From the IMG/VR virus record IMGVR_UViG_3300021375_002114, positions 1 through 53,702 of that record: DNA of 53,702 nucleotides. One strand, 5' to 3'. Of this stretch, positions 47,824 through 53,702 are shown in pieces. Both the position numbers and the translations under genes were made by a program. The notes under the pieces were generated by a model, which saw nothing but the letters and a program-made list of their open reading frames with translations, did no database searches and was not told where the DNA came from. Every line of letters starts with the position of its first letter. Position 1 is the stretch's first letter. Origin of the DNA: a virus.

Positions 47824-48773
47824 AACAAGTTGCAATCACAGGTGGCGGCGGCTACATAGGTGGACAGACTGCTATATATTTTAAGGAACAAGGTTGGGAA
47901 GTTACAGTTGTAGATAGACATAACTTACCAGAAAGACTTGCGCCATTTGTTGATAGATTTCTGCATGATGAATTCCATAACGAAGATGCACTAAAACAGT
48001 ATGCAAGTGTTGATAGCATTATTCACTGTGCAGGATCCAGTTTGGTTGGTCCAAGTATTAAAAATCCTAGTCAGTACTATGAAAACAATTTTATTGCTAC
48101 AAAACGTATGCTTGACCACTTGTGTCAATATGGCTATCATCCTAAGGTTGTGTTTAGTAGCAGTGCCGCAGTGTATGGCAATCCAATAGCAATACCAATC
48201 TCTGAGGAAGATCCTAAGTTGCCTATATCACCATATGGTATAAGCAAACATATGGTTGAACAATTGTTGGAAACCTACAGTGAAGCATACGGACTTAACT
48301 ATGTTGGCCTACGGTATTTCAATGCCGCAGGTGCTGATCCTGAAGGTAGGCATGGACAAGAAAAATCTGCTACACACATTATCGCACGTGTGATGGAAGC
48401 AATAAAAGAACAAAAGCAGTTCACACTATTTGGCACAGGACTAGCAACCGAAGACGGCACTTGTGTTAGAGACTATGTACATGTTGCTGACATTGCCAAA
48501 GCACATTTTCTTGCACAACAGGATCATGTGGTACCGGGCTTTTACAATTTAAGCACAGGAATGGGTGCTAGTAATTTAGAGATACTTCGTAAGTGTTGCA
48601 CAGTAAGTGGGAGTAAGCCTACTACAGTTGTAGAAGGACCGGGTAGACCAGGAGACCCAGATACACTAGTTGCAAATAACACAAAGTTTTATGATGTATG
48701 TCAATGGAAAAATGAATATCATGTAGATGATATAGTAGAACATGCATGGAAGTGGTATAATCGAAATGTTTGA
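47820..48773 (+). CDS. galE: UDP-glucose 4-epimerase
   Basis: 317-residue extended SDR. GGGGYIGG (NAD site, near residue 7), HCAGSSLVG, SSSAAVYG (catalytic serine region) and SPYGISKHMVEQ (Tyr-x3-Lys) are GalE hallmarks, as is LRYFNAAGADPEGRHGQ. It would interconvert UDP-glucose and UDP-galactose. It overlaps the glycosyltransferase and the aminotransferase genes, forming a small glycan operon. It is near full length (E. coli 338 aa). Confidence 0.9.
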   Translation: MKQVAITGGGGYIGGQTAIYFKEQGWEVTVVDRHNLPERLAPFVDRFLHDEFHNEDALKQYASVDSIIHCAGSSLVGPSIKNPSQYYENNFIATKRMLDHLCQYGYHPKVVFSSSAAVYGNPIAIPISEEDPKLPISPYGISKHMVEQLLETYSEAYGLNYVGLRYFNAAGADPEGRHGQEKSATHIIARVMEAIKEQKQFTLFGTGLATEDGTCVRDYVHVADIAKAHFLAQQDHVVPGFYNLSTGMGASNLEILRKCCTVSGSKPTTVVEGPGRPGDPDTLVANNTKFYDVCQWKNEYHVDDIVEHAWKWYNRNV

Positions 48774-49362
48774 TAAGTTTACAGAATTTGAAAATGCACT
48801 TATTAACTATACAGGTGCGCCTTGTGTAGTGCTTACAGATTGTTGCACACATGCTATAGAACTATACTTGCGTTTAAAAAATATTAAACAAACAGTTACT
48901 ATTCCATACAAAAGTTATATCAGTGTTCCAATGACATTCCATAAGTTAGGTATAGATTATCAATACGATACCAATGTAGAATGGCAATATGAATATAGAA
49001 TTGCACCTACTAATATATGGGATAGTGCAAGACTATTTGATCAAGGAATGTACAGAGCAGGACAAGTGCAATGTCTAAGTTTTGGGTATAGTAAAAGATT
49101 AGAAATCGGTCACGGCGGAGCAATACTTCTAAGCAATCCAGAAGAAGCAAGAATACTACGTGAAATGTCCTATGATGGAAGAGATTTTAAAAATATATCT
49201 CCTTGGGAGCAACAAAAGGAGTGGCGTGTTGGCTACCATTACCGTCCTAGTATAGAGGACTGTATCAAAGGTTTGTATATGCTAGAAAATAATAAACTTA
49301 AAACAAAAGAAAGCCAACAATATTACTATCCAGACTTAACTAAAATTAAAATTACCGGTTAA
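48766..49362 (+). CDS. Minimal DegT/DnrJ-type aminotransferase, C-terminally short
   Basis: 198-residue PLP-type protein. The N-terminal part follows DegT sugar aminotransferases: YTGAPCVVLTDCCTHAIELYL and IPYKSYISVPMTFHKLG; the PLP lysine is in LSFGYSKRLEIGHGGAILL, followed by LREMSYDGRD. The family is usually about 370 residues; the small C-terminal domain is missing, and the frame ends cleanly at 49362. It may be a reduced active form, a partner subunit or a decayed gene. Start chosen at ATG 48766, 8 bases inside galE, rather than the track's upstream in-frame codon. Confidence 0.7.
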   Translation: MFDKFTEFENALINYTGAPCVVLTDCCTHAIELYLRLKNIKQTVTIPYKSYISVPMTFHKLGIDYQYDTNVEWQYEYRIAPTNIWDSARLFDQGMYRAGQVQCLSFGYSKRLEIGHGGAILLSNPEEARILREMSYDGRDFKNISPWEQQKEWRVGYHYRPSIEDCIKGLYMLENNKLKTKESQQYYYPDLTKIKITG

Positions 49363-49363
49363 G

Positions 49364-49392
49364 TTGACAACGACCTAAATACCCCATATAAT
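49364..49392 (+). promoter_or_regulatory. Consensus sigma70 promoter for folE
   Basis: Perfect TTGACA (49364-49369), 17-base spacer, perfect TATAAT (49387-49392). CTAAATAC (49375-49382) lies inside the spacer, so two promoter classes overlap here. Confidence 0.88.
49375..49382 (+). promoter_or_regulatory. Late-promoter-like CTAAATAC inside sigma70 spacer
   Basis: CTAAATAC positioned within the 17-base spacer of the folE promoter, so late RNA polymerase and host sigma70 polymerase could not bind at the same time. Confidence 0.4.
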
Positions 49393-49425
49393 AATACTAT
49401 AATTTGTCTGACTGGGAGAACATAC

Positions 49426-50115
49426 ATGACAACAAGAGATAAGATAAAACAAAGACTTGAAGATAACAATGTTAGACATTGGGCTAACGACAACATTGCT
49501 GACTATATCGAAGAAGGTGAAAAGCAACAACTCATTGATGAAGCAGTTCCTGCTTTTGAAAACATGTTACAAAGTTTATTAATTGATACTAAAACAGACC
49601 CTAACAGTCAAGATACTGCAAGGCGTATGGCTAAGATGTATATCAATGAAATAATGAGCGGACGTTATGACCAAATGCCTAATCCAAGTAGTTTCCCTAA
49701 CTACATTGAAGGCGGTTATGAAGGCATGTTGGTAGTGAGAAGTGAACTTACAAGTTTGTGTTCGCATCATCATCAAACAGTAAAAGGTGTAGCATACATT
49801 GGTATCATTGCAGGCCCAACATTGTTAGGACTAAGCAAGTACACAAGAATTGCACAGTGGTGTGCAATGAGGGGTACATTACAAGAAGACCTCAATGGTA
49901 TGATTGCAAACGCAATACAAAAAGAAACAGGTAGTGAACACGTAGGTGTGTATGTTCAAGCAACACATGGTTGTTGTGAAAACAGAGGCATTAGAGCAAA
50001 GAGTAGTTTAACACAGACTACAGTTTTACGTGGTGCGTTTAAAGACAATCCAGCAACTACAAAAGAGTTTATGGATAATATAAAAATGCAACAACAATTT
50101 GCATGTGGAAATTGA
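49426..50115 (+). CDS. folE: GTP cyclohydrolase I
   Basis: 229-residue FolE, which converts GTP to dihydroneopterin triphosphate, the entry point to folate, tetrahydropterin and 7-deazaguanine. LTSLCSHHHQTVKG (Cys112, His115) and THGCCENRG supply the Zn ligands and catalytic residues; the family's usual segment ending MMRG is here CCENRG. SKYTRIAQWCAMRGTLQEDL matches the conserved dimer helix. It has its own consensus promoter and GGGAGAA ribosome site. With the QueD-like gene at 43606 it points to a deazaguanine route. Confidence 0.9.
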   Translation: MTTRDKIKQRLEDNNVRHWANDNIADYIEEGEKQQLIDEAVPAFENMLQSLLIDTKTDPNSQDTARRMAKMYINEIMSGRYDQMPNPSSFPNYIEGGYEGMLVVRSELTSLCSHHHQTVKGVAYIGIIAGPTLLGLSKYTRIAQWCAMRGTLQEDLNGMIANAIQKETGSEHVGVYVQATHGCCENRGIRAKSSLTQTTVLRGAFKDNPATTKEFMDNIKMQQQFACGN

Positions 50116-50133
50116 TATTGACTAAATATCAAT
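50111..50133 (+). promoter_or_regulatory. Inverted repeat enclosing CTAAATAT
   Basis: ATTGATATT (50111-50119) pairs perfectly with AATATCAAT (50125-50133), loop GACTA. The folE stop (50113-50115) lies in the 5' arm, and the late-type CTAAATAT (50122-50129) spans loop and 3' arm. It could be an operator, a stabilising 3' hairpin or a promoter gate; there is no T-run. Confidence 0.5.
50122..50129 (+). promoter_or_regulatory. Late-promoter-like CTAAATAT motif
   Basis: CTAAATAT 81 bases before the BMP-family gene, giving a long leader if used. It overlaps the hairpin at 50111-50133. Confidence 0.35.
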
Positions 50134-50134
50134 C

Positions 50135-50194
50135 TAGAGCAGGATCAGCTCTGTAACCCACGGGTGAAGCATTTTAGTTAAAGAACACCCTCTA
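50135..50194 (+). ncRNA. Candidate structured leader before BMP-family gene
   Basis: AGAGC (50136-50140)/GCTCT (50148-50152) and CCC/GGG (50157-50159/50162-50164) can form local hairpins. Alternatively TAGAG (50135-50139)/CTCTA (50190-50194) and GGGTG (50162-50166)/CACCC (50186-50190) form one longer structure; the two sets exclude each other. This mutual exclusion is what a metabolite switch would need, but short pairs also arise by chance. No known riboswitch class matched. Confidence 0.35.
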
Positions 50195-50210
50195 ATAGAA
50201 AGTTAAATTA

Positions 50211-51281
50211 ATGAAACTACTACAACTATTGATAGTCGCACTATCAGTTATGTTTTTCAGTGTTGCCGCAACTGCTGGAGACAAGACTAAAGTAGGTTTT
50301 ATCTATGTTGGCCCAACTGGTGACCATGGATGGACTTACAGACACGATATCGGAAGACAAGACGTTGAGAAGCACTTTGGTGATAAAGTTGAAACAACTT
50401 TTATTGAAAGTGTAAAGTATGGACCTGATGCAGAACGTGCAATCAGAGCTATGGCCAAAGGCGGAGCAGATATTATATTTGCTACAAGTTTTGGTTATAT
50501 GGAGCCTATGCTTAAAGTAGCAAAAGAATTTCCAAATGTAAAATTTGAACATGCTACAGGTTACAAGCAAAGCAAAAACATGTCCAGTTACGGTTTAAGA
50601 TTATACCAAGCAAGGCATGTACAAGGTGTTATCGCAGGTATGATGACCAAGACCAACAAAATTTGTTATGTTGGTGCATTTCCAATTCCAGAAGTTATAC
50701 GTGAAATTAATACGTATTACTTGGGTGCTAAAAGTGTAAATCCAGATGTTGATATTGACATTATTTGGGTAAACACTTGGTATAATCCAGGTAGAGAAGC
50801 AGATGCAGCAAAGGTTATGATTGCAGAAGGTTGTGACATGGTTGCTCAGCATACTGATTCACCTGCGCCATTACAGACTGCACAAAAAGCAGGTGTACTA
50901 GGATTTGGTCAAGCAAGCGATCAATATAAGTTTGCTCCTAAAGCTCAGTTGACTGCAACTATTGACAACTGGTCACCATACTATATTGCTAAAGTACAAG
51001 CAGTAATTGATGGTACTTGGAAGAGCGGCGATTACTTTGGACACATGAAAGATGATGTTGTACAAATGGCACCATTTACTAACATGCCAGCAGATGTAAA
51101 AGCATTTGCACAAAAGATCAAAGATGGTATAACCAATGGCAAGTATTTTGCTTTCACTGGTCCTATCAAAGACAACACAGGCAAACTACAGTTGAAAGAC
51201 GGTGAGATTGCTGATGATGGACATCTGAACAGTATGATGTACTATGTTGAAGGTATTGATGCTAAAGTACCAGGAAAATAA
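50211..51281 (+). CDS. BMP-family ABC-transporter substrate-binding protein
   Basis: 356-residue exported binding protein. The signal peptide has a hydrophobic core LLQLLIVALSVMFFSVA and likely cleavage after ATA (about residue 22). KVGFIYVGPTGDHGWTYRHDIG opens the BMP/PnrA fold; ADIIFATSFGYMEP, GAFPIPEVIREINTYYLG, QASDQYKFAPKA and TIDNWSPYYI are later family segments. Relatives bind purine nucleosides or bases in the periplasm. No permease or ATPase is nearby, so it would depend on a host ABC importer. No strong ribosome site. A dioxygenase gene follows 3 bases later. Confidence 0.88.
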   Translation: MKLLQLLIVALSVMFFSVAATAGDKTKVGFIYVGPTGDHGWTYRHDIGRQDVEKHFGDKVETTFIESVKYGPDAERAIRAMAKGGADIIFATSFGYMEPMLKVAKEFPNVKFEHATGYKQSKNMSSYGLRLYQARHVQGVIAGMMTKTNKICYVGAFPIPEVIREINTYYLGAKSVNPDVDIDIIWVNTWYNPGREADAAKVMIAEGCDMVAQHTDSPAPLQTAQKAGVLGFGQASDQYKFAPKAQLTATIDNWSPYYIAKVQAVIDGTWKSGDYFGHMKDDVVQMAPFTNMPADVKAFAQKIKDGITNGKYFAFTGPIKDNTGKLQLKDGEIADDGHLNSMMYYVEGIDAKVPGK

Positions 51282-51284
51282 GAC

Positions 51285-52145
51285 ATGATACCAGTAATTG
51301 ATTTTCAAAGCAAAACAGTACTGGAAGAGATACGCGAAGCCTATACAACTGTGGGCTTCGCAGTCTTTACTGATGCACTAAACACACAAGATCAAGATGA
51401 TATGAAATCTTGGTGGAAACTAATGCAAGACTTTTTTGATCTTGAACAAGAAACAAAAAACAAATATGCATATCAAACTGACAACAACTTGGGTTATAGC
51501 ATTGTTGGTGCAGAGAATGTAGACCCTAACGGTCCAAAAGACATGAAAGAGAGCTTTAATTATAATAACACTCGTATGCCTGAAGAACTATGGCCTGGTG
51601 ATATAAACGGATTTAAAGCAACTGCATTGCAGTCAATAGACATTGCAGACAAACTTACACTTAAAATATTAGAAAAATTTGACTTAATCTTAGATTCAGG
51701 CACAACATTAGTTGATGCACATCTACGTCCTTACAACACCACACGTGTTATTCATTATCCTGCAATGAAGCCCACAGTCAATAATCAACTACGTATTGGT
51801 GAACATTCAGACTATGGCACAATTACACTGCTTTGGGATATAAATGGTGTGCCAGGACTAGAAGTACAAGACATAGATGGCAAATGGCATCATGTTCCTT
51901 ATGTGTGGAATGGTGTAGTTGTGAACATTGGCGACTTGTTACAACGTTGGACTAACGATTACTTTAAAAGTACAAAGCACAGAGTAAACAATGACTACTG
52001 TCATGTGCCACGTTTTAGTATGCCACACTTTGTAGATCCTACTCCAGGTACTATAGTAGAAAATCTACTCAAAGAACCAAATCACTACGATCCAATAGAA
52101 TCAAAAGAATATTTAATGTGGCGATTAAGCCAAAGTTATGGTTGA
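51285..52145 (+). CDS. Isopenicillin-N-synthase-like 2OG/Fe(II) dioxygenase
   Basis: 286-residue oxygenase. Fe(II) ligands are His174 and Asp176 in GEHSDYG and His232 in STKHRV; RFS (243-245) is the R-x-S co-substrate motif. The N-terminal segment IPVIDF is family typical. It is a few residues shorter than typical family members. Substrates range from peptides to purines and hormones. It is 3 bases after the BMP-family gene, so its substrate may be what that protein imports. The family is common in alphaproteobacteria, suggesting a host-derived pair. Confidence 0.87.
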   Translation: MIPVIDFQSKTVLEEIREAYTTVGFAVFTDALNTQDQDDMKSWWKLMQDFFDLEQETKNKYAYQTDNNLGYSIVGAENVDPNGPKDMKESFNYNNTRMPEELWPGDINGFKATALQSIDIADKLTLKILEKFDLILDSGTTLVDAHLRPYNTTRVIHYPAMKPTVNNQLRIGEHSDYGTITLLWDINGVPGLEVQDIDGKWHHVPYVWNGVVVNIGDLLQRWTNDYFKSTKHRVNNDYCHVPRFSMPHFVDPTPGTIVENLLKEPNHYDPIESKEYLMWRLSQSYG

Positions 52146-52169
52146 CAATTGTACGTAAAGTGCTATAAT
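52142..52169 (+). promoter_or_regulatory. sigma70-like promoter for HIT gene
   Basis: TTGACA (52142-52147) overlapping the dioxygenase stop, a 16-base spacer and TATAAT (52164-52169) preceded by TGC. An AACGAGGCAAG ribosome site precedes the ATG at 52195. Confidence 0.85.
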
Positions 52170-52194
52170 AACAGTATTAACAACGAGGCAAGCG

Positions 52195-52578
52195 ATGCAT
52201 AGTTTAGATACGTTAGAAGTGGCAAAGCAAGAGGGCAGAGCCCCTTGGACCGATGTGCAGTTAGAAACAAAAGAATTTGTTGTATACAATGATGGCTTTC
52301 CGGTTACGCCAGGGCACACACTAGTTGTGCCTCGAGAATCGAACATGCAAAACTTGCTTCGTTGTTTCAATTATGCAATGCAAATGGGAAATGCAAATGT
52401 TGAAGGTGAAGGTAACGAGATTACAGGCTTCAACGTTGGTATTAATGTAGGTACAAGTGCAGGTCAAACTGTGATGTATCCTCATGTGCATTTGATTTTT
52501 AGAAGAGACAACGACACCAAAGATCCAACAGGCGGAGTTCGTAACGTAATACCAGGGAGTGGCATTTATAGTGATTAA
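52195..52578 (+). CDS. HIT-family nucleotide hydrolase/transferase-like protein
   Basis: 127-residue histidine-triad family protein. GHTLVVPRES is the first family strand and FNVGINVGTSAGQTVMYPHVHLIFRR the core. The triad HxHxH reads Y-P-H-V-H, so the first histidine is a tyrosine while the nucleophilic middle and last histidines remain. HIT proteins cleave nucleoside phosphoramidates or diadenosine polyphosphates. Its own sigma70-like promoter suggests early expression. Overlaps the PRMT-like gene by about 20 bases. Confidence 0.85.
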   Translation: MHSLDTLEVAKQEGRAPWTDVQLETKEFVVYNDGFPVTPGHTLVVPRESNMQNLLRCFNYAMQMGNANVEGEGNEITGFNVGINVGTSAGQTVMYPHVHLIFRRDNDTKDPTGGVRNVIPGSGIYSD

Positions 52579-53485
52579 TAGTCTTAATAATAAAATCGTT
52601 CGCAGATACATACCTATGCTTAATGACAAGTGGCGTAATCAGTTTTATTATGATGCATTGAATACACATGCTGCCGGTAAAGTAGTATTAGACATGGGAT
52701 CAGGCACAGGTATTTTGTCTTTTTATGCGTTAGCTGCCGGTGCTAAATTTGTCTATGCAGTGGAGAGGGATTCTGATGCTGCGGCTCTTACATATGAAGT
52801 TCTTAAACAACAATTTGATACGTCAAAATTTGCAGTGCTGAATTGTGATTTTTGGACTGATGAACTGAATCCAGGTCTATTACAGCATTCGATTGATATA
52901 CTTGTCAGCGAAACTGTTGGACCAGGGTTATTCGATCAAGGAATGATGCACACTTGGCACTGTCTAAAACCTTATCTGTCACCTGATGCTATTAGTATTC
53001 CAGATACTCTCAGTTGCGATTTACGGGTATGGCAAGATCCAGAATGTGTAGCAAGTTTACAACAACCTAGTTTAATAGAAACTAATGCATGTTTAAATCA
53101 AGAATTTGTCAAAGCATTACTAAGTCAGAATACTCCATCTTACAAAAAAATGCAGTGGGTAAATGTAGATTCTATCCTGTTTGAACCCGACCATATTTAC
53201 ACGGATAAAGTTGCTTACACAATGGATTGCTTGCCCGATCTCAACTTCAGTTCTGATCCCTATCCTGCACATATTAAACCAGATATCTCGTTTAGTTTTG
53301 AAACTAATGCACCGGCTTTCGTGGCAGTAATGAACAAAATTTCATTTGAATCTGAAACGTTATATACTAAATTCACAGGTCCAACTTCACCTGCATTTTA
53401 TATATCTACTGCTGGCAAATATCGTATGACTTATATCAATGTTGATCTCAGTCATTTGCCCGATGAAGAATGGGAACTATCTTAG
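52559..53485 (+). CDS. PRMT-like class I methyltransferase
   Basis: 308-residue protein resembling protein arginine methyltransferases. VVLDMGSGTGILSFYALAAGA with VYAVERD gives the SAM site, and ILVSETVGPGLFDQGM sits where PRMTs carry the double-glutamate loop (SExxxxxLxxESM). The first Glu is kept but the second is Gln, so arginine methylation is doubtful. PMLNDKWRNQFYYDAL before the core matches the PRMT N-terminal helix. The start is uncertain among GTG 52559, GTG 52571 and ATG 52616; I list the longest. Target unknown. Confidence 0.7.
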   Translation: MAFIVINSLNNKIVRRYIPMLNDKWRNQFYYDALNTHAAGKVVLDMGSGTGILSFYALAAGAKFVYAVERDSDAAALTYEVLKQQFDTSKFAVLNCDFWTDELNPGLLQHSIDILVSETVGPGLFDQGMMHTWHCLKPYLSPDAISIPDTLSCDLRVWQDPECVASLQQPSLIETNACLNQEFVKALLSQNTPSYKKMQWVNVDSILFEPDHIYTDKVAYTMDCLPDLNFSSDPYPAHIKPDISFSFETNAPAFVAVMNKISFESETLYTKFTGPTSPAFYISTAGKYRMTYINVDLSHLPDEEWELS

Positions 53486-53518
53486 TGAATTGCAACGTAA
53501 TACAAAGGAGTAGCAACT

Positions 53519-53702
53519 ATGGCAACTGATGAAGAACTAATTGAAGCAATTAAACGTCCAGACAGATACTATCATATAAGCATTGGAGGTTATGGTGGCG
53601 AAACAACCTATGCACGTATATCAAGTGCGGCATTTAATTATTGGAACGATCAGGAAACTAGCGAACTAGAAAGTTATATGGTTGGTCCAGAAAGTTACGT
53701 TG
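53519..53702 (+). CDS. Hypothetical protein (3' partial)
   Basis: Frame open to the right edge from ATG 53519, with a strong AAAGGAG ribosome site. The 61 visible residues include YYHISIGGYGGETTYARI, a beta-hairpin-like segment, and an acidic helix. No family recognised; it is truncated by the window. Confidence 0.65.
   Translation, partial: MATDEELIEAIKRPDRYYHISIGGYGGETTYARISSAAFNYWNDQETSELESYMVGPESYV

Noticed and set aside
1-53702. CRISPR array, insertion sequence, integrase or attachment site
   Set aside because: No spaced direct repeats, transposase/integrase motifs or tRNA-end duplications were found when reading the window.

Overview
This window is AT-rich, very densely packed DNA of a large tailed bacteriophage of the T4 superfamily. 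Supporting genes are a clamp loader (gp44-like), a family B DNA polymerase (gp43), a sliding clamp (gp45), a DsbA-like DNA-binding protein, PhoH, a T4-type lysozyme with a nested spanin pair, and a recurring (A/C/T)TAAATA(C/T) late-promoter-like motif. The unusual gene content (Dps, PiT phosphate carrier, purine-salvage enzymes, glycan enzymes, four radical SAM proteins) suggests a marine phage of an alphaproteobacterium such as a SAR11-type host. That host assignment is inference. No capsid, portal, terminase or tail gene could be recognised by name here. All genes but one (phoH) lie on the + strand, mostly with overlapping stop/start codons. No gap exceeds 300 bases.

Layout. 1-4.4 kb: clamp loader end, a DNA methyltransferase, adenine phosphoribosyltransferase, small early-type genes and a 5'-nucleotidase-like HAD enzyme. 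4.4-9.25 kb: PiT-family phosphate transporter, strong terminator, a minimal class II synthetase-like protein (AsnA/AsnRS core), an odd tRNA with anticodon GTT, a B12-type radical SAM protein and a second radical SAM protein. 9.25-18.2 kb: phoH (reverse), probable virion genes, an SGNH hydrolase, lysozyme/i-spanin/o-spanin, DnaJ-like and ClpA-like chaperones, and a nucleotidyltransferase fusion. 18.2-21 kb: four sugar genes. 21-29.8 kb: a ParB-like/amidoligase fusion, Dps and a run of probable virion or virion-associated proteins with Lys/Cys-rich tails. 29.8-36.1 kb: a glycan island with glycosyltransferases, two radical SAM proteins and a two-domain 'sporadic carbohydrate cluster'-like oxygenase. 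36.1-42.3 kb: DsbA-like, DNA polymerase, methyltransferase-like, clamp, and a TGT/DpdA-like transglycosylase. 42.4-46.6 kb: methyltransferase, QueD-like T-fold protein, 2OG oxygenase, NqrM-like protein, GMP reductase. 46.6-49.4 kb: glycosyltransferase, GalE, minimal DegT aminotransferase. 49.4-53.7 kb: FolE, a secreted BMP-family binding protein, an isopenicillin-N-synthase-like dioxygenase, a HIT protein and a PRMT-like methyltransferase.

How the genes may work together. FolE, the QueD-like protein and the TGT-like enzyme are pieces of a 7-deazaguanine route that could modify phage DNA or tRNA. Apt, GMP reductase, the 5'-nucleotidase and the exported BMP protein could form a purine-scavenging module, with phosphate supplied by the PiT carrier. 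ClpA (with a ClpP-type IGF loop) plus DnaJ could redirect host proteolysis. The sugar genes probably build or decorate a surface glycan or virion glycoprotein.

Two promoter classes are visible: eight sigma70-like promoters (TTGACA, 16-17 bp, TATAAT-like) before early-type genes, and TAAATAC motifs before late-type genes. The most unusual single feature is the 103-nt tRNA at 6355-6457. It has an Asn anticodon and Asn-like acceptor end on a Leu-type class II body with a 31-nt variable region, and it lies directly behind the AsnRS/AsnA-like gene. Two intergenic leaders (32166-32267 and 50111-50194) look structured and could be regulatory RNAs.
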